A stretch of DNA of 64,000 nt from an uncultured Prevotellaceae bacterium (GTDB lineage: Bacteria > Bacteroidota > Bacteroidia > Bacteroidales > Bacteroidaceae), in the NCBI GenBank assembly GCA_902768785.1, contig CACXMM010000007.1, forward strand, positions 1-64,000, in the 5' to 3' direction. Both the position numbers and the translations under genes were made by a program. The notes beneath the pieces were generated by a model. It was not told the DNA's origin and ran no database searches. It saw only the letters and a program-made list of their open reading frames with translations. Below, in pieces: positions 44,249 through 54,142 of this stretch (within the stretch, counting starts at the first letter, position 1; every line of letters begins with the position of its first letter).

Positions 44249-44986
44249 AATATAGAACTGATACCTGCTATCGACATCATCGACGGGAAATGCGTGCGAC
44301 TGACCAAAGGCGACTACGACCAGAAAACGGTGTATCGCGACGACCCGGCAGAGGTGGCACAGGAGTTCGAAGAGATGGGATTCAAACGTCTCCATGTCGT
44401 TGACCTCGACGGTGCCAAATCGAAGCATATCGTGAATGTTGATGTACTCCGACGTATCACGTCGGATACGAACCTGATAGTGGACTTCGGAGGCGGCATC
44501 AAGACCGAGGAGGATATCCGCATCGCCTTCGAGAACGGCGCAGCCATGGTGACGGTGGGAAGCATCGCCGTGACACAGCCTGATCTCTTTCTCTCATGGA
44601 TTGAGCGGTTCGGTGCCGACAAGATGATCCTGGGTGCCGATGTACGCAATGGCATGATCAGCATCAATGGCTGGAAAGAAGACTCCAACGAAGCACTGCT
44701 CCCCTTCCTGAAGAAATACGTGGAACACGGTGTGAAAAACGTGCTCTGTACAGAGATCTCGAAAGACGGTACACTGGGCGGTCCTGCCATCCCTCTCTAT
44801 CAGGAGATCATGGCAGCCTATCCCAGTCTGCATCTCATCGCCAGCGGTGGAGTGTCGTGCACCGATGATATCCTGGAGCTGCAGCGCAAAGGAATTCCTG
44901 CTGTGGTGTTCGGTAAGGCTTTCTATGAAGGCCGCATCGATATCTCCCAGCTACAAACAACCCTATCAATCCCATTCATCCCATGA
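44243..44986 (+). CDS. hisA: ProFAR isomerase
   Basis: A 247-residue (beta-alpha)8 barrel that isomerises N'-[(5'-phosphoribosyl)formimino]-5-aminoimidazole-4-carboxamide ribonucleotide (ProFAR to PRFAR). The first strand carries the catalytic Asp in [39 protein letters not shown] and HLIASGGVS form the phosphate and substrate sites. The last four bases overlap hisF (ATGA), which suggests coupled translation. Confidence 0.97.
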   Translation: MNNIELIPAIDIIDGKCVRLTKGDYDQKTVYRDDPAEVAQEFEEMGFKRLHVVDLDGAKSKHIVNVDVLRRITSDTNLIVDFGGGIKTEEDIRIAFENGAAMVTVGSIAVTQPDLFLSWIERFGADKMILGADVRNGMISINGWKEDSNEALLPFLKKYVEHGVKNVLCTEISKDGTLGGPAIPLYQEIMAAYPSLHLIASGGVSCTDDILELQRKGIPAVVFGKAFYEGRIDISQLQTTLSIPFIP

Positions 44987-45747
44987 ACAAAGGATTAGCC
45001 AAAAGAATTGTTCCGTGCCTCGATGTAAAAGACGGGCAGACCGTAAAAGGAACCAATTTCGTAAACCTGCGCCATGCCGGTGATCCGGTAGAGCTGGGAA
45101 AAGCCTACAGTGAGCAAGGTGCCGATGAACTGGTGTTCCTCGATATCACCGCCTCGTTCGAAGGGCGCAAGACATTCACAGAGATGGTGACTCGGGTGGC
45201 AGAGACCATCAACATCCCCTTCACCGTGGGAGGAGGAATCAACGCATTGGAAGATGTGGAAAGACTGCTCTATGCCGGTGCCGATAAGATCAGTATTAAC
45301 TCTGCTGCCATCCGACAGCCTGCCCTGATCGATGAGATCACCCGACGATTCGGATCACAGGTATGTGTCTGCGCCATCGATGCCCGTCTGGATCCCGACG
45401 GATGGCATTGCTACGTGAAAGGTGGTCGGGAACGGGTGGAGCTGGGTCTCTTCGACTGGGCACACGAAGTACAGGAACGGGGAGCCGGTGAAATCCTGTT
45501 CACCAGTATGAATCACGATGGTGTGAAGGCTGGCTATGCCAACGAAGCTTTAGCACAACTGGCCGACAACCTGAGTATCCCCATCATCGCCAGTGGAGGT
45601 GCAGGGAAGATGGAGGATTTCCGTGATGTGTTCATCAAGGGCAAGGCCGATGCAGCCCTGGCAGCCAGTGTCTTCCACTTTGGTGAAATCCCCATCCTGA
45701 CACTGAAAGCCTATCTCCATGATGAAGGAATCAACGTGAGAATGTGA
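44983..45747 (+). CDS. hisF: Imidazole glycerol phosphate synthase, cyclase subunit
   Basis: A 254-residue barrel enzyme that makes imidazoleglycerol phosphate and AICAR from PRFAR and ammonia delivered by HisH. It has the catalytic Asp in [19 protein letters not shown] and the second in [10 protein letters not shown], plus [17 protein letters not shown] and [13 protein letters not shown] phosphate loops. It overlaps hisA by 4 nt and lies 34 bp before hisIE. Confidence 0.98.
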   Translation: MNKGLAKRIVPCLDVKDGQTVKGTNFVNLRHAGDPVELGKAYSEQGADELVFLDITASFEGRKTFTEMVTRVAETINIPFTVGGGINALEDVERLLYAGADKISINSAAIRQPALIDEITRRFGSQVCVCAIDARLDPDGWHCYVKGGRERVELGLFDWAHEVQERGAGEILFTSMNHDGVKAGYANEALAQLADNLSIPIIASGGAGKMEDFRDVFIKGKADAALAASVFHFGEIPILTLKAYLHDEGINVRM

Positions 45748-45781
45748 TAGCATTCAGATTAATCAGAGAAACCAGAGAAAA

Positions 45782-46429
45782 ATGAAAATAGATTTTGAGA
45801 AATTGAACGGTCTTGTACCGGCCATCGTGCAGGATGCCACAACGAAGAATGTGCTGATGCTCGGCTTCATGAACCAGGAAGCCTACGACAAGACCCTTGC
45901 AACGGGACATGTCACCTTCTGGAGCCGGTCGCGCAACTGTCTGTGGACCAAGGGCGAGACGAGTGGTAACTTCCTGAACCTGGTGAGTATCCAAAACGAC
46001 TGTGATGATGACACGCTCCTGGTGAAGGTGCACCCTCAGGGACCCACCTGTCATACAGGCACCGACACCTGCTGGGGAGAGACCAATGAGACCAATCCCC
46101 TCCTCTTCCTGACGGAACTGCAAGACTTCATCGAGAAGCGCCATCAAGAGATGCCTGAAGGATCCTATACCACCAAGTTGTTCCGCGATGGGGTGAACAA
46201 GATTGCACAGAAAGTGGGCGAAGAGGCCTTAGAGACGGTCATCGAAGCCTGTAACGGGACAAATGACAAACTGACCTACGAGGCTTCCGACCTGATGTAC
46301 CACCTCCTGGTACTGCTCACGAGTAAAGGCATGCGAATCGAGGACGTGGCAGCAGAACTGGCGAAGCGCCATGATCCCGAATGGGACAAGAAACGTCGTG
46401 TGGCCAAGAGCAAAGGTGAGATGAAATAA
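45782..46429 (+). CDS. hisI: Bifunctional phosphoribosyl-AMP cyclohydrolase / phosphoribosyl-ATP pyrophosphohydrolase
   Basis: A 215-residue HisIE fusion carrying out the second and third steps of histidine synthesis. HisI occupies about residues 1-105, with FMNQEAYDKTLATG, SRNCLWTKGETSGN and the zinc cysteines in GPTCHTGTDTCW. HisE follows from about 115, with KIAQKVGEEALETVIEA and EASDLMYHLLVLL supplying the magnesium-binding acidic residues. It ends the second his gene cluster. Confidence 0.97.
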   Translation: MKIDFEKLNGLVPAIVQDATTKNVLMLGFMNQEAYDKTLATGHVTFWSRSRNCLWTKGETSGNFLNLVSIQNDCDDDTLLVKVHPQGPTCHTGTDTCWGETNETNPLLFLTELQDFIEKRHQEMPEGSYTTKLFRDGVNKIAQKVGEEALETVIEACNGTNDKLTYEASDLMYHLLVLLTSKGMRIEDVAAELAKRHDPEWDKKRRVAKSKGEMK

Positions 46430-46482
46430 GACTGCCGTAACGGCTGTTGAAATAGATAACAGTTAATCGTCATATATTAGCT

Positions 46483-47193
46483 ATGCTCATTGAATATAAG
46501 AAAGTAAGTATTTTCCAAGAGGATGTCTGCGTACTCAAAGACATCGACTTCCATGTGGATGAAGGGGAATTTATCTATATCATCGGAAAGGTGGGATCCG
46601 GGAAGAGTTCCCTGCTAAAGACCACTTATTGCGAGCTGGATATCGAAAGCGCAGAACAAGCCATGGTGCTCGGTCGTGACGTAACGGACATACGTCGCAG
46701 GGAGATTCCTGCCCTCAGGAAGGAAATGGGAATCATTTTTCAAGATTTCCAGCTGCTCCACGACCGGACTGTGAAGAAGAACCTCCGGTTCGTCCTCAAA
46801 GCCACAGGATGGAAAGACAAGAAAGTCATCGAGGAACGTATCGACGAGGTGCTCGACCTGGTGGGAATGCTCGAGAAAAAGGACAAGATGCCCCACGAGC
46901 TGTCGGGAGGTGAGCAGCAGCGAATTGCTATAGCCCGTGCCATCCTGAACAAGCCGAAGGTGATCATCGCCGACGAGCCGACAGGAAATCTCGATCCAGA
47001 GACTGCCGCCTATATTGTTAGTCTGCTGAAGCAGATCAGTCAGACAGGCACGGCCATCGTCATGACAACCCACAACATCCCCATGCTCGACAAGTTCCCT
47101 GGAATCGTCTATCGCTGCAAGGACGGAAGTATGCAGGACGTGACAAACGACTATAACAAAATGGATTTGACCGAAGAGGGGGAAGAGAGTTGA
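46483..47193 (+). CDS. ftsE: FtsE-like ABC transporter ATP-binding protein
   Basis: A 236-residue ABC ATPase close to FtsE, the cytoplasmic ATPase that pairs with FtsX to control septal peptidoglycan hydrolases. It has Walker [14 protein letters not shown]-loop FQDFQLL, signature [14 protein letters not shown], Walker [13 protein letters not shown] and H-loop MTTHN. No ftsX is adjacent; LolD- or MacB-type assignment is possible but less likely given the FtsE-like spacing. It lies between hisIE (53 bp) and lysC (39 bp). Confidence 0.85.
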   Translation: MLIEYKKVSIFQEDVCVLKDIDFHVDEGEFIYIIGKVGSGKSSLLKTTYCELDIESAEQAMVLGRDVTDIRRREIPALRKEMGIIFQDFQLLHDRTVKKNLRFVLKATGWKDKKVIEERIDEVLDLVGMLEKKDKMPHELSGGEQQRIAIARAILNKPKVIIADEPTGNLDPETAAYIVSLLKQISQTGTAIVMTTHNIPMLDKFPGIVYRCKDGSMQDVTNDYNKMDLTEEGEES

Positions 47194-47232
47194 CAGTTAA
47201 GTGATGAAAGTATAACAATAAAGAATAAAGAT

Positions 47233-48552
47233 ATGAAAGTAATGAAATTCGGCGGTACCTCCGTGGGCACGCCTGAACGCATGAAGAGCGTTACACAGTT
47301 GGTAACAAGAAGTGATGAACCCGTGTTTATCGTGCTCTCTGCCATGTCGGGAACGACCAATTCCCTCGTGGAGATCAGCAACTACCTGTACAAGAAGAAC
47401 CCAGAGGGAGCGAATGATGTCATCAACCGTCTGGAGCAGAAGTACATGGAACATGTGGACGTTCTGTATGCCACCGAAGAGTATAAGCAGAAGACGCGCG
47501 AATTCCTCAAAGGGGAGTTCATGTACCTGCGCTCGTTCACGAAGGATCTGTTCACCAGCTTCGAGGAGAAGAGTATTGTGGCCCAGGGAGAGATCATCAG
47601 CACCAATATGGTAGTGAATTACATGCAGGAACAGGGCATCAATGCTGTCCTGCTGTCGGCTCTCGACTTCATGCGCACCGACAAGAACGGTGAGCCGGAT
47701 CCCGGCTATATCAAGGAGAAACTGACCAAAGTACTGGAAGAGAACGAAGGTTATCAGGTGTATCTCACCCAAGGATTCATCTGCCGCAATGCCTACGGTG
47801 AGGTGGATAACCTGGAACGTGGCGGCTCTGACTATACAGCCTCACTCATCGGTGCTGCCATCAATGCCGACGAGATACAGATCTGGACCGATATCGACGG
47901 TATGCACAACAACGATCCACGCGTGGTGGACAAGACCGAGGCTGTACGCCAGCTACATTTCGAGGAGGCTGCAGAGCTGGCTTACTTCGGAGCAAAGATC
48001 CTGCACCCCACCTGTGTGCAGCCTGCTAAGTTCGCTGGTATCCCCGTACGTCTGAAGAACACCATGGAGCCCGATGCCCCAGGAACCATCATCGACAACG
48101 TGACCGTGCGCGGAAAGATCAAGGCTGTGGCTGCCAAGGACAATATCACTGCCATCAAGATCAAGAGCTCACGCATGCTCCTCGCCACTGGATTCCTTCG
48201 CAAGGTGTTCGAGATCTTCGAGAGCTATCAGACCGCCATTGACATGGTGGCTACCTCAGAAGTCGGTGTGAGCATGAGTATCGACAACGATGCCCATCTG
48301 AATGACATCGTGGATGAGCTGAAGAAGTATGGAACAGTGACCGTTGACACCGACATGTGCATCATCTGTGTCGTGGGTGATCTCGACTGGAGCAATGTGG
48401 GCTTCGAGACCCTCGCCACCGATGCGATGAAGAACATTCCTGTACGCATGATCTCCTACGGTGGTTCCAACTACAACATCTCGTTCCTGATCAAAGCAGC
48501 CGATAAGAAACGTGCACTGCAGAGTCTGAGCGATACATTATTTAATAAATAA
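47233..48552 (+). CDS. lysC: Aspartate kinase
   Basis: A 439-residue monofunctional aspartate kinase phosphorylating aspartate in the first step towards lysine, threonine and methionine. The catalytic domain shows KVMKFGGTSVGTPERM, TQGFICRNAYGEV, GGSDYTASLIGAAINA and WTDIDGMHNNDPR. Two ACT domains (about 295-439) allow feedback control by an amino acid, most likely lysine given the next gene. It lies 45 bp before lysA. Confidence 0.96.
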   Translation: MKVMKFGGTSVGTPERMKSVTQLVTRSDEPVFIVLSAMSGTTNSLVEISNYLYKKNPEGANDVINRLEQKYMEHVDVLYATEEYKQKTREFLKGEFMYLRSFTKDLFTSFEEKSIVAQGEIISTNMVVNYMQEQGINAVLLSALDFMRTDKNGEPDPGYIKEKLTKVLEENEGYQVYLTQGFICRNAYGEVDNLERGGSDYTASLIGAAINADEIQIWTDIDGMHNNDPRVVDKTEAVRQLHFEEAAELAYFGAKILHPTCVQPAKFAGIPVRLKNTMEPDAPGTIIDNVTVRGKIKAVAAKDNITAIKIKSSRMLLATGFLRKVFEIFESYQTAIDMVATSEVGVSMSIDNDAHLNDIVDELKKYGTVTVDTDMCIICVVGDLDWSNVGFETLATDAMKNIPVRMISYGGSNYNISFLIKAADKKRALQSLSDTLFNK

Positions 48553-48597
48553 ATAAACAACTCAAAACAACACCAAACACAAGTATTCGTAGGATAT

Positions 48598-49785
48598 ATG
48601 AATCAAAGACCACTGCCCAAGGGGAAGGGCAAAGGAATATTCCCCATTGAGAAATTCAGAAAGATAGAGACACCGTTCTACTATTACGATACGCAACTGC
48701 TACGCGACACCCTGAGGGCAATCAATACCGAGGTGGGGAAGCACGAGGGGTTCTGCGTTCACTATGCCATTAAGGCCAATGCCAACCCTAAGGTGTTGAA
48801 CATTATCTGCCAAGCAGGATTGGGTGCCGACTGTGTCAGCGGTGGGGAAATACGGGCATGCATCTCAGCCGGATTCCCAGCCAGAAAAATCGTCTATGCC
48901 GGTGTAGGGAAAAGCGACTGGGAGATCAATCTGGGACTGGACAATGACATCTTCTGCTTCAATGTAGAAAGCATCCCGGAACTGGAGGTCATCAACGAGC
49001 TCGCCTCTGCTAAGGGGAAGATAGCTCGCGTGGCTTTCCGTCTGAACCCGAACATCGGAGCACACACCCATGCGAATATCACCACAGGACTGGCAGAGAA
49101 CAAGTTCGGTATCGCCATGCGTGATATGGAGACGGTGATCAGCAAGGCCGATAAATTGACAAATGTCAAGTTCGTAGGACTACATTTCCATATCGGTTCG
49201 CAGATTCTCGACATGGGTGACTTCGAGGCGCTATGTAATCGTGTAAATGACTTACAGAACCAGCTGGAGAGTCACCATATCCATGTGGAGCACATCAATG
49301 TGGGTGGCGGTCTTGGCGTGGATTACGAACACCCCAACCGTGTTCCCATTCCCGATTTCAAATCCTATTTCGATACGTATGCGAGGAAACTGAAGCTCCG
49401 TCACGGGCAGACGCTTCATTTCGAATTAGGGCGTGCTGTGGTGGCACAATGTGGCAGTCTGATTACCCGCACCTTATATATTAAGGAAGGCTCATATAAG
49501 AAGTTTGCCATCGTGGATGCGGGATTTCCCGACCTCATCCGTCCTGCCCTGTACCAGGCATATCATAAGATCGAGAACATCAGCAGCGATGAGCCTTTCG
49601 AGGCGTACGATGTGGTGGGACCAATTTGCGAGTCAACGGATGTCTTTGCCAAACATATAGACATCAACCGGACACACCGTGGTGACCTCATCGCCTTGCG
49701 CTCGGCGGGGGCTTACGGCGAGATCATGGCTTCAGGCTATAATTGCCGTCAGCTACCCAAGGGATACATAACAGAGGATTTATAA
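48598..49785 (+). CDS. lysA: Diaminopimelate decarboxylase
   Basis: A 395-residue PLP-dependent fold-type III decarboxylase converting meso-diaminopimelate to lysine. The PLP lysine is in VHYAIKANANPK; other blocks are VGLHFHIGSQILD, HINVGGGLGVDY and GPICESTDVFAKH. A Lys/Gly-rich leader (residues 4-14) precedes the core. The stop codon abuts the ATG of the next glycosyltransferase gene directly (TAAATG). Confidence 0.96.
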   Translation: MNQRPLPKGKGKGIFPIEKFRKIETPFYYYDTQLLRDTLRAINTEVGKHEGFCVHYAIKANANPKVLNIICQAGLGADCVSGGEIRACISAGFPARKIVYAGVGKSDWEINLGLDNDIFCFNVESIPELEVINELASAKGKIARVAFRLNPNIGAHTHANITTGLAENKFGIAMRDMETVISKADKLTNVKFVGLHFHIGSQILDMGDFEALCNRVNDLQNQLESHHIHVEHINVGGGLGVDYEHPNRVPIPDFKSYFDTYARKLKLRHGQTLHFELGRAVVAQCGSLITRTLYIKEGSYKKFAIVDAGFPDLIRPALYQAYHKIENISSDEPFEAYDVVGPICESTDVFAKHIDINRTHRGDLIALRSAGAYGEIMASGYNCRQLPKGYITEDL

Positions 49786-50964
49786 ATGATGCCATTTGAT
49801 ACAGTAACATTGATTATCTGCGCGGTCGTCATCGTGACTGCCATCGTCACACCGATGATGAACATTTTCTTCAGGAAGGTAAGGACCGGTGAGGAGGCGT
49901 TATCCCCCAAGGAGGATGAGAAGCTGCCTCCACTGTCGGTACTTCTTACCGTTCATGATAATGCACGAGAACTGGAACGTCATCTGCCCGCCATCCTTTC
50001 ACAGGACTACCCCTCTGGCTATGAGGTGATTGCCGTGGTGAGTAAAGGGGAAGATGACACCGATGATGTGCTGAAACAGTTTGCCAACAGTCATTCCAAT
50101 CTCTACATGACGTTCATCCCCGATACTTCACGCTATATGAGCAGAAAAAAACTCGCGGTAACCTTAGGTGTGAAGGCGGCCAAGAACGACTGGGTGCTGA
50201 TGACGGATGCCACTTGTCAGCCGTCATCCGACCAATGGCTGAAGCATATGGCACGGCAGGCTGCAGCAGGAACCGACCTTATCATCGGCTATAGCAACTA
50301 TGATGATGAAGCCTCCGACTACCAGCGTTTCGAACGACTGATAAACCAGCGATATATCCTGCGGAAAGCACAACGGGGCATCGCCTATCGCTGTGAGCCG
50401 GGGAACCTGATGTTCCGCAAGACCCTTTTCCTCGATGGCAGAGGCTTCGAGGGTAACCTCAAGTATATCCGTGGGGAATATGATTTCATCGTGAATAAGT
50501 TCGCAGAACATGGAAACGTGGCCACCGTGACGGATCCTAATGCATGGATTATTGAGGATGCACCAACCAACAAGCAGAATCGTAACCGTCATCTGTATTA
50601 CATGGAGACACGCAGACATCTCGCACGTTCTTTCGGGTACCGATTGCCTGTATGGATGGATCAATGCGCCCTGCACCTGACGATCCTGCTCATCATGGCT
50701 AGCTTTGCCTATGGAGGCTTCCTGCTGGCGACACAGCCATCGGAAGGGAAAGGATGGCTGTTCATCGGATGTGCCACTGTGGCTCTCGTCGTCACCCTCT
50801 TGATACGCAGCATCTTTGCTCAGAGAGGTTGCAAACTGTTTGGTGAGCAGATCCCTGCATGGAAAATTCTACCGTTCGAGATCGTCACGATCTGGAAAGA
50901 ACTACAGAACAAGATCAGATACCTATTGGCAGACAAATACAACTTCATCTGCCACAAAGTGTGA
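49786..50964 (+). CDS. Membrane-associated family 2 glycosyltransferase
   Basis: A 392-residue GT2 enzyme, using a nucleotide-sugar donor to build a surface or envelope glycan. An N-terminal membrane segment (about 7-27) is followed by the GT-A fold: VLLTVHDNARELERHLPAIL, VLMTDATCQPSSDQW (the metal-binding acidic region) and the acceptor region GNLMFRKTLFLDGRGF. Two further membrane segments lie near residues 295-345. It begins immediately after lysA and is 4 nt ahead of the next gene. The product glycan is unknown. Confidence 0.9.
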   Translation: MMPFDTVTLIICAVVIVTAIVTPMMNIFFRKVRTGEEALSPKEDEKLPPLSVLLTVHDNARELERHLPAILSQDYPSGYEVIAVVSKGEDDTDDVLKQFANSHSNLYMTFIPDTSRYMSRKKLAVTLGVKAAKNDWVLMTDATCQPSSDQWLKHMARQAAAGTDLIIGYSNYDDEASDYQRFERLINQRYILRKAQRGIAYRCEPGNLMFRKTLFLDGRGFEGNLKYIRGEYDFIVNKFAEHGNVATVTDPNAWIIEDAPTNKQNRNRHLYYMETRRHLARSFGYRLPVWMDQCALHLTILLIMASFAYGGFLLATQPSEGKGWLFIGCATVALVVTLLIRSIFAQRGCKLFGEQIPAWKILPFEIVTIWKELQNKIRYLLADKYNFICHKV

Positions 50965-50968
50965 CATC

Positions 50969-52141
50969 ATGAGAATCCTGCACTATATCCCCGAGCGCAT
51001 GCTTGTCTCAGCAGACACGGAGACACCGCTGCGAAGCACCGACATTTCTCCCGAATATCTGTCGGCAATTACCTCGGGCATGTCCGATAAGGCCGACGTG
51101 CAGGTAGCACAATCCTTTGCCCAGTTCAGGCAACAGGTGAAAGAGAACAATCCCGATATCATCCATATCCACGGCTGCTGGAACCTCTCCGCCTACCGGG
51201 TGCAGCACTGGGCAACACATCGGCAACATGCTGTGGTACTGTCGCTGCACAACGATATGCAGCCCTGGCGTGTGCGACGTCATTTCTGGCTGCATAAGCT
51301 GCCCTTACTCATTCTCTACCAGCGACAGGCAATCAAATCAGCCGATGCCATCCATGTGTTCAGTCACTCTGAGTATCAGCGTATGGAAAGGATGAAATGG
51401 AACACCCGTCTTGCACTGATCAGGAACAGCACGCTCTCAGAACAATATTCAACCGAGCAAATGACCGACGAATGGATGGCATTCTATCAGAAGGTCATCG
51501 ACAGCAACAGTTTCCGACTGATGACAGATAAAGACAAAGCTCTTGAGAGTGAAATGCTCCACCTTGCCATCACGAACAATACTGTCACAACGGCTCAGGT
51601 TATCCCTGCCGATAGCATGAGGAAAATCCTCATACATGCCAGTGATGAGGGAATTCTCGATACTGTGAGAAAAGGGGCTGCCCTGATGCAACAAGACACC
51701 GACGCACTGGTTATTGATCATATAGAGCGTTTCCTGCAACGGCTGAAGAAAGAGACAGGGACCTTGGAGAACGAGAAGATCATGCCGAAGAGGCGACTGA
51801 TGAAGACCAAGTTCCATAACCTTCAACAAGACGAGAAACCCAGCGACACGGAACAGCAGCTCATCGTGATGCTCATCAATATCCAGCATGAACTGAAGCA
51901 CCGTCGACTGCCACGCCGTCATCTCATGGAGTTCTACCAGATGCTGCGATTCACGGAATATGACGAAGACAAGCTACAGCGCATGGCGAAGCAGCTGAAT
52001 ATCCAGAAGTTCGCTGCACGCTTAATGCAGATTCTGCACGAAACATTCTATCTGGAGGAGGGGTTCATGCCCATCCCACCAGTCGATGATAAGAGAACAA
52101 ACAAATTAAGGAAATCACTACTACAATCGAACACGCAATGA
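50969..52141 (+). CDS. GT4-like N-terminal domain with an unrecognised helical C-terminal region
   Basis: A 390-residue protein. Residues 1-150 resemble the N-terminal half of GT-B (family 4) glycosyltransferases: MRILHYIPERM, NPDIIHIHGCWNLSAYRVQH, VVLSLHNDMQPW and KSADAIHVFSHSEYQRM. The C-terminal donor-binding half (the E-x7-E motif) is absent. Instead, residues about 165-390 are charged and helical, with LKHRRLPRRHLMEFYQML and DKLQRMAKQLNIQKFAA. ATG 50969 is chosen over an upstream start that would overlap the GT2 gene by 149 nt. The stop overlaps the fbp ATG (ATGA). Confidence 0.75.
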   Translation: MRILHYIPERMLVSADTETPLRSTDISPEYLSAITSGMSDKADVQVAQSFAQFRQQVKENNPDIIHIHGCWNLSAYRVQHWATHRQHAVVLSLHNDMQPWRVRRHFWLHKLPLLILYQRQAIKSADAIHVFSHSEYQRMERMKWNTRLALIRNSTLSEQYSTEQMTDEWMAFYQKVIDSNSFRLMTDKDKALESEMLHLAITNNTVTTAQVIPADSMRKILIHASDEGILDTVRKGAALMQQDTDALVIDHIERFLQRLKKETGTLENEKIMPKRRLMKTKFHNLQQDEKPSDTEQQLIVMLINIQHELKHRRLPRRHLMEFYQMLRFTEYDEDKLQRMAKQLNIQKFAARLMQILHETFYLEEGFMPIPPVDDKRTNKLRKSLLQSNTQ

Positions 52142-54138
52142 ACAACTATCATGAAAACATCGAGAAAGACTTACGTTATCTCGAACTTCTCGCTCAGTCA
52201 TTCCCGACGATTGCCGAAGCGAGCACGGAAATCATTAACCTGCAAGCCATTTTGAACCTACCCAAGGGAACGGAACATTTCCTGGCTGACCTTCATGGGG
52301 CATTCCCCTCTTTCCAGCATGTGCTGAAGAACGCATCGGGAAACATCAAAAGAAAAGTGGGCGAGCTCTTCGGTAACGAGATCCGCGAAAGCGACAAACG
52401 GGAGCTCTGCACCCTGATCTACTACCCAGAGCAGAAGCTCGAACTGGTCAAACAGACCGAAGAAGACATGGATGACTGGTATCATATCACCATCCATCAG
52501 TTGGTGAGGGTCTGCCGCGACGTGTCGAGTAAATACACCCGTTCAAAGGTGCGCAAGACCCTTCCCCCCGACTTCTCATATATCATTCAGGAGCTTTTGC
52601 ATGAGAGAACAGAAGATAGTGACAAGGCCGCCTACGTGAAGATGATCATTAACAGCATTATCGATACAGGACGGGCTGACGATTTCATCATCGCCATCTG
52701 TAACGTAATCCAACGACTGGTCATCGACAAACTGCATATTCTTGGTGATATCTATGATCGCGGTCCAGGAGCCCATCTCATCCTCGACCTCTTGAAGCAA
52801 TATAAGAACTGGGATATCCAATGGGGAAACCACGATATCCTATGGATGGGAGCCTGTGCGGGTAACGATGCCTGTATTTGTAATGTGATACGTCTCTGCC
52901 TGCGCTATGCTAATCTCACCACCCTGGAAGAAGCCTACGGCATCAACCTCGTCCCCTTGGCCACCTTTGCCATGGAGACATACGGCGATGATCCCTGTAC
53001 AGAGTTCATGCCGAAAACCAACGGTGGTAGCGAGAGGCTCGACGAGAAGGATGCTCGTCTCACCGCCATGATGCATAAGGCTATTGCCATCCTGCAGTTC
53101 AAGGTGGAGGCACAGATCTTCCATAAGCATCCCGAATGGGGCATGGAAGACCGCGACCTGCTCAGTACCATCAACACCGAGAAGGGCACCTGCGTGGTTA
53201 ACGGGAAAGAGTATCCCATGACTTCATGCCACTTCCCTACCCTTCCCCCGTCATCCACGGCGGGAGCCAACGCCATCGCACTCACCCCCGAGGAAAAGGA
53301 CCTGATGCAACGCCTACATCATTCATTCACCGTGAATGAAAAACTGCGCAAGCATATCAAACTCATCTTCTCCCATGGCTGCATGTATTCCATCGTGAAC
53401 CACAACCTGCTGTTCCACGCCTCCTGTCCACTGAATGCCGATGGTACACTGAAAGAGGTAACATTATATCAGGACAAGAAATACAAGGGAAAGGATCTGA
53501 TGCACTACACAGGCATGCTGATACGTTCAGCCTTCCAAGGAGATACAAACCCTGAGGAACGCGATTACGGCATAGACTATTTCCTCTACCTCTGGTGCGG
53601 TCCTGACAGCATCCTCTTTGACAAGTCGAAGATGGCTACATTCGAGCGCTATTTCATCGAAGACAAAGCGACACACAAGGAAGTGAAAGGCAATTACTTC
53701 AAGCTACGCGACAACGAGGAGATCTGTGACCATATCCTCGATGCCTTCGAAGTGGAGGGTCCGAACCGTCATATCATCAATGGTCATGTGCCCATACATG
53801 CTGCCGAAGGAGAGAATCCCATCAAGGCCAATGGAAAGTTGATGGTGATTGACGGCGGTTTCTCACAAGCCTATCACAAGACAACGGGCATTGCCGGCTA
53901 CACCCTTGTCTATCACTCCCGAGGTTTCCAACTCGTTCAGCATGAGCCGTTCACCAGTGAGGAGGACGCTGTGAAGCGAGGAATTGACATCAAGAGCACC
54001 ACGCAAATTGTGGAGATGACAGCCCAGCGGATGCTCGTGGCCGACACCGATGTGGGAAAAGAACTGAAGAAACAAGTGTCAGACCTACGTGAACTGCTCT
54101 ACGCCTACCGTCATGGCTTCCTCAAGGAGAAACGCTAA
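52138..54138 (+). CDS. fbp: Class III fructose-1,6-bisphosphatase
   Basis: A 666-residue gluconeogenic enzyme of the Firmicutes/Bacteroidetes-type (class III) FBPase family, hydrolysing fructose 1,6-bisphosphate to fructose 6-phosphate. It is a metallophosphoesterase: LADLHGAFPSFQHVLK, GDIYDRGPGAHLI, WGNHDILWMGA, IFSHGCMYS and HIINGHVPIHAAEGENP carry the metal ligands. It overlaps the preceding glycosyltransferase-like gene by 4 nt and is convergent with the next minus-strand gene. Confidence 0.96.
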   Translation: MNNYHENIEKDLRYLELLAQSFPTIAEASTEIINLQAILNLPKGTEHFLADLHGAFPSFQHVLKNASGNIKRKVGELFGNEIRESDKRELCTLIYYPEQKLELVKQTEEDMDDWYHITIHQLVRVCRDVSSKYTRSKVRKTLPPDFSYIIQELLHERTEDSDKAAYVKMIINSIIDTGRADDFIIAICNVIQRLVIDKLHILGDIYDRGPGAHLILDLLKQYKNWDIQWGNHDILWMGACAGNDACICNVIRLCLRYANLTTLEEAYGINLVPLATFAMETYGDDPCTEFMPKTNGGSERLDEKDARLTAMMHKAIAILQFKVEAQIFHKHPEWGMEDRDLLSTINTEKGTCVVNGKEYPMTSCHFPTLPPSSTAGANAIALTPEEKDLMQRLHHSFTVNEKLRKHIKLIFSHGCMYSIVNHNLLFHASCPLNADGTLKEVTLYQDKKYKGKDLMHYTGMLIRSAFQGDTNPEERDYGIDYFLYLWCGPDSILFDKSKMATFERYFIEDKATHKEVKGNYFKLRDNEEICDHILDAFEVEGPNRHIINGHVPIHAAEGENPIKANGKLMVIDGGFSQAYHKTTGIAGYTLVYHSRGFQLVQHEPFTSEEDAVKRGIDIKSTTQIVEMTAQRMLVADTDVGKELKKQVSDLRELLYAYRHGFLKEKR

Positions 54139-54142
54139 GGGG

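Noticed and set aside
46483..47193. The FtsE-like gene as the missing ATPase of the ABC-2 exporter
   Set aside because: It is 18 kb away and its sequence is of the FtsE/LolD type, not the YbhF type that serves ABC-2 permeases.
50816..50968. N-terminal extension of the glycosyltransferase-like protein
   Set aside because: It would overlap the GT2 gene by 149 nt in another frame; the family-like start MRILHYIPERM lies at 50969.
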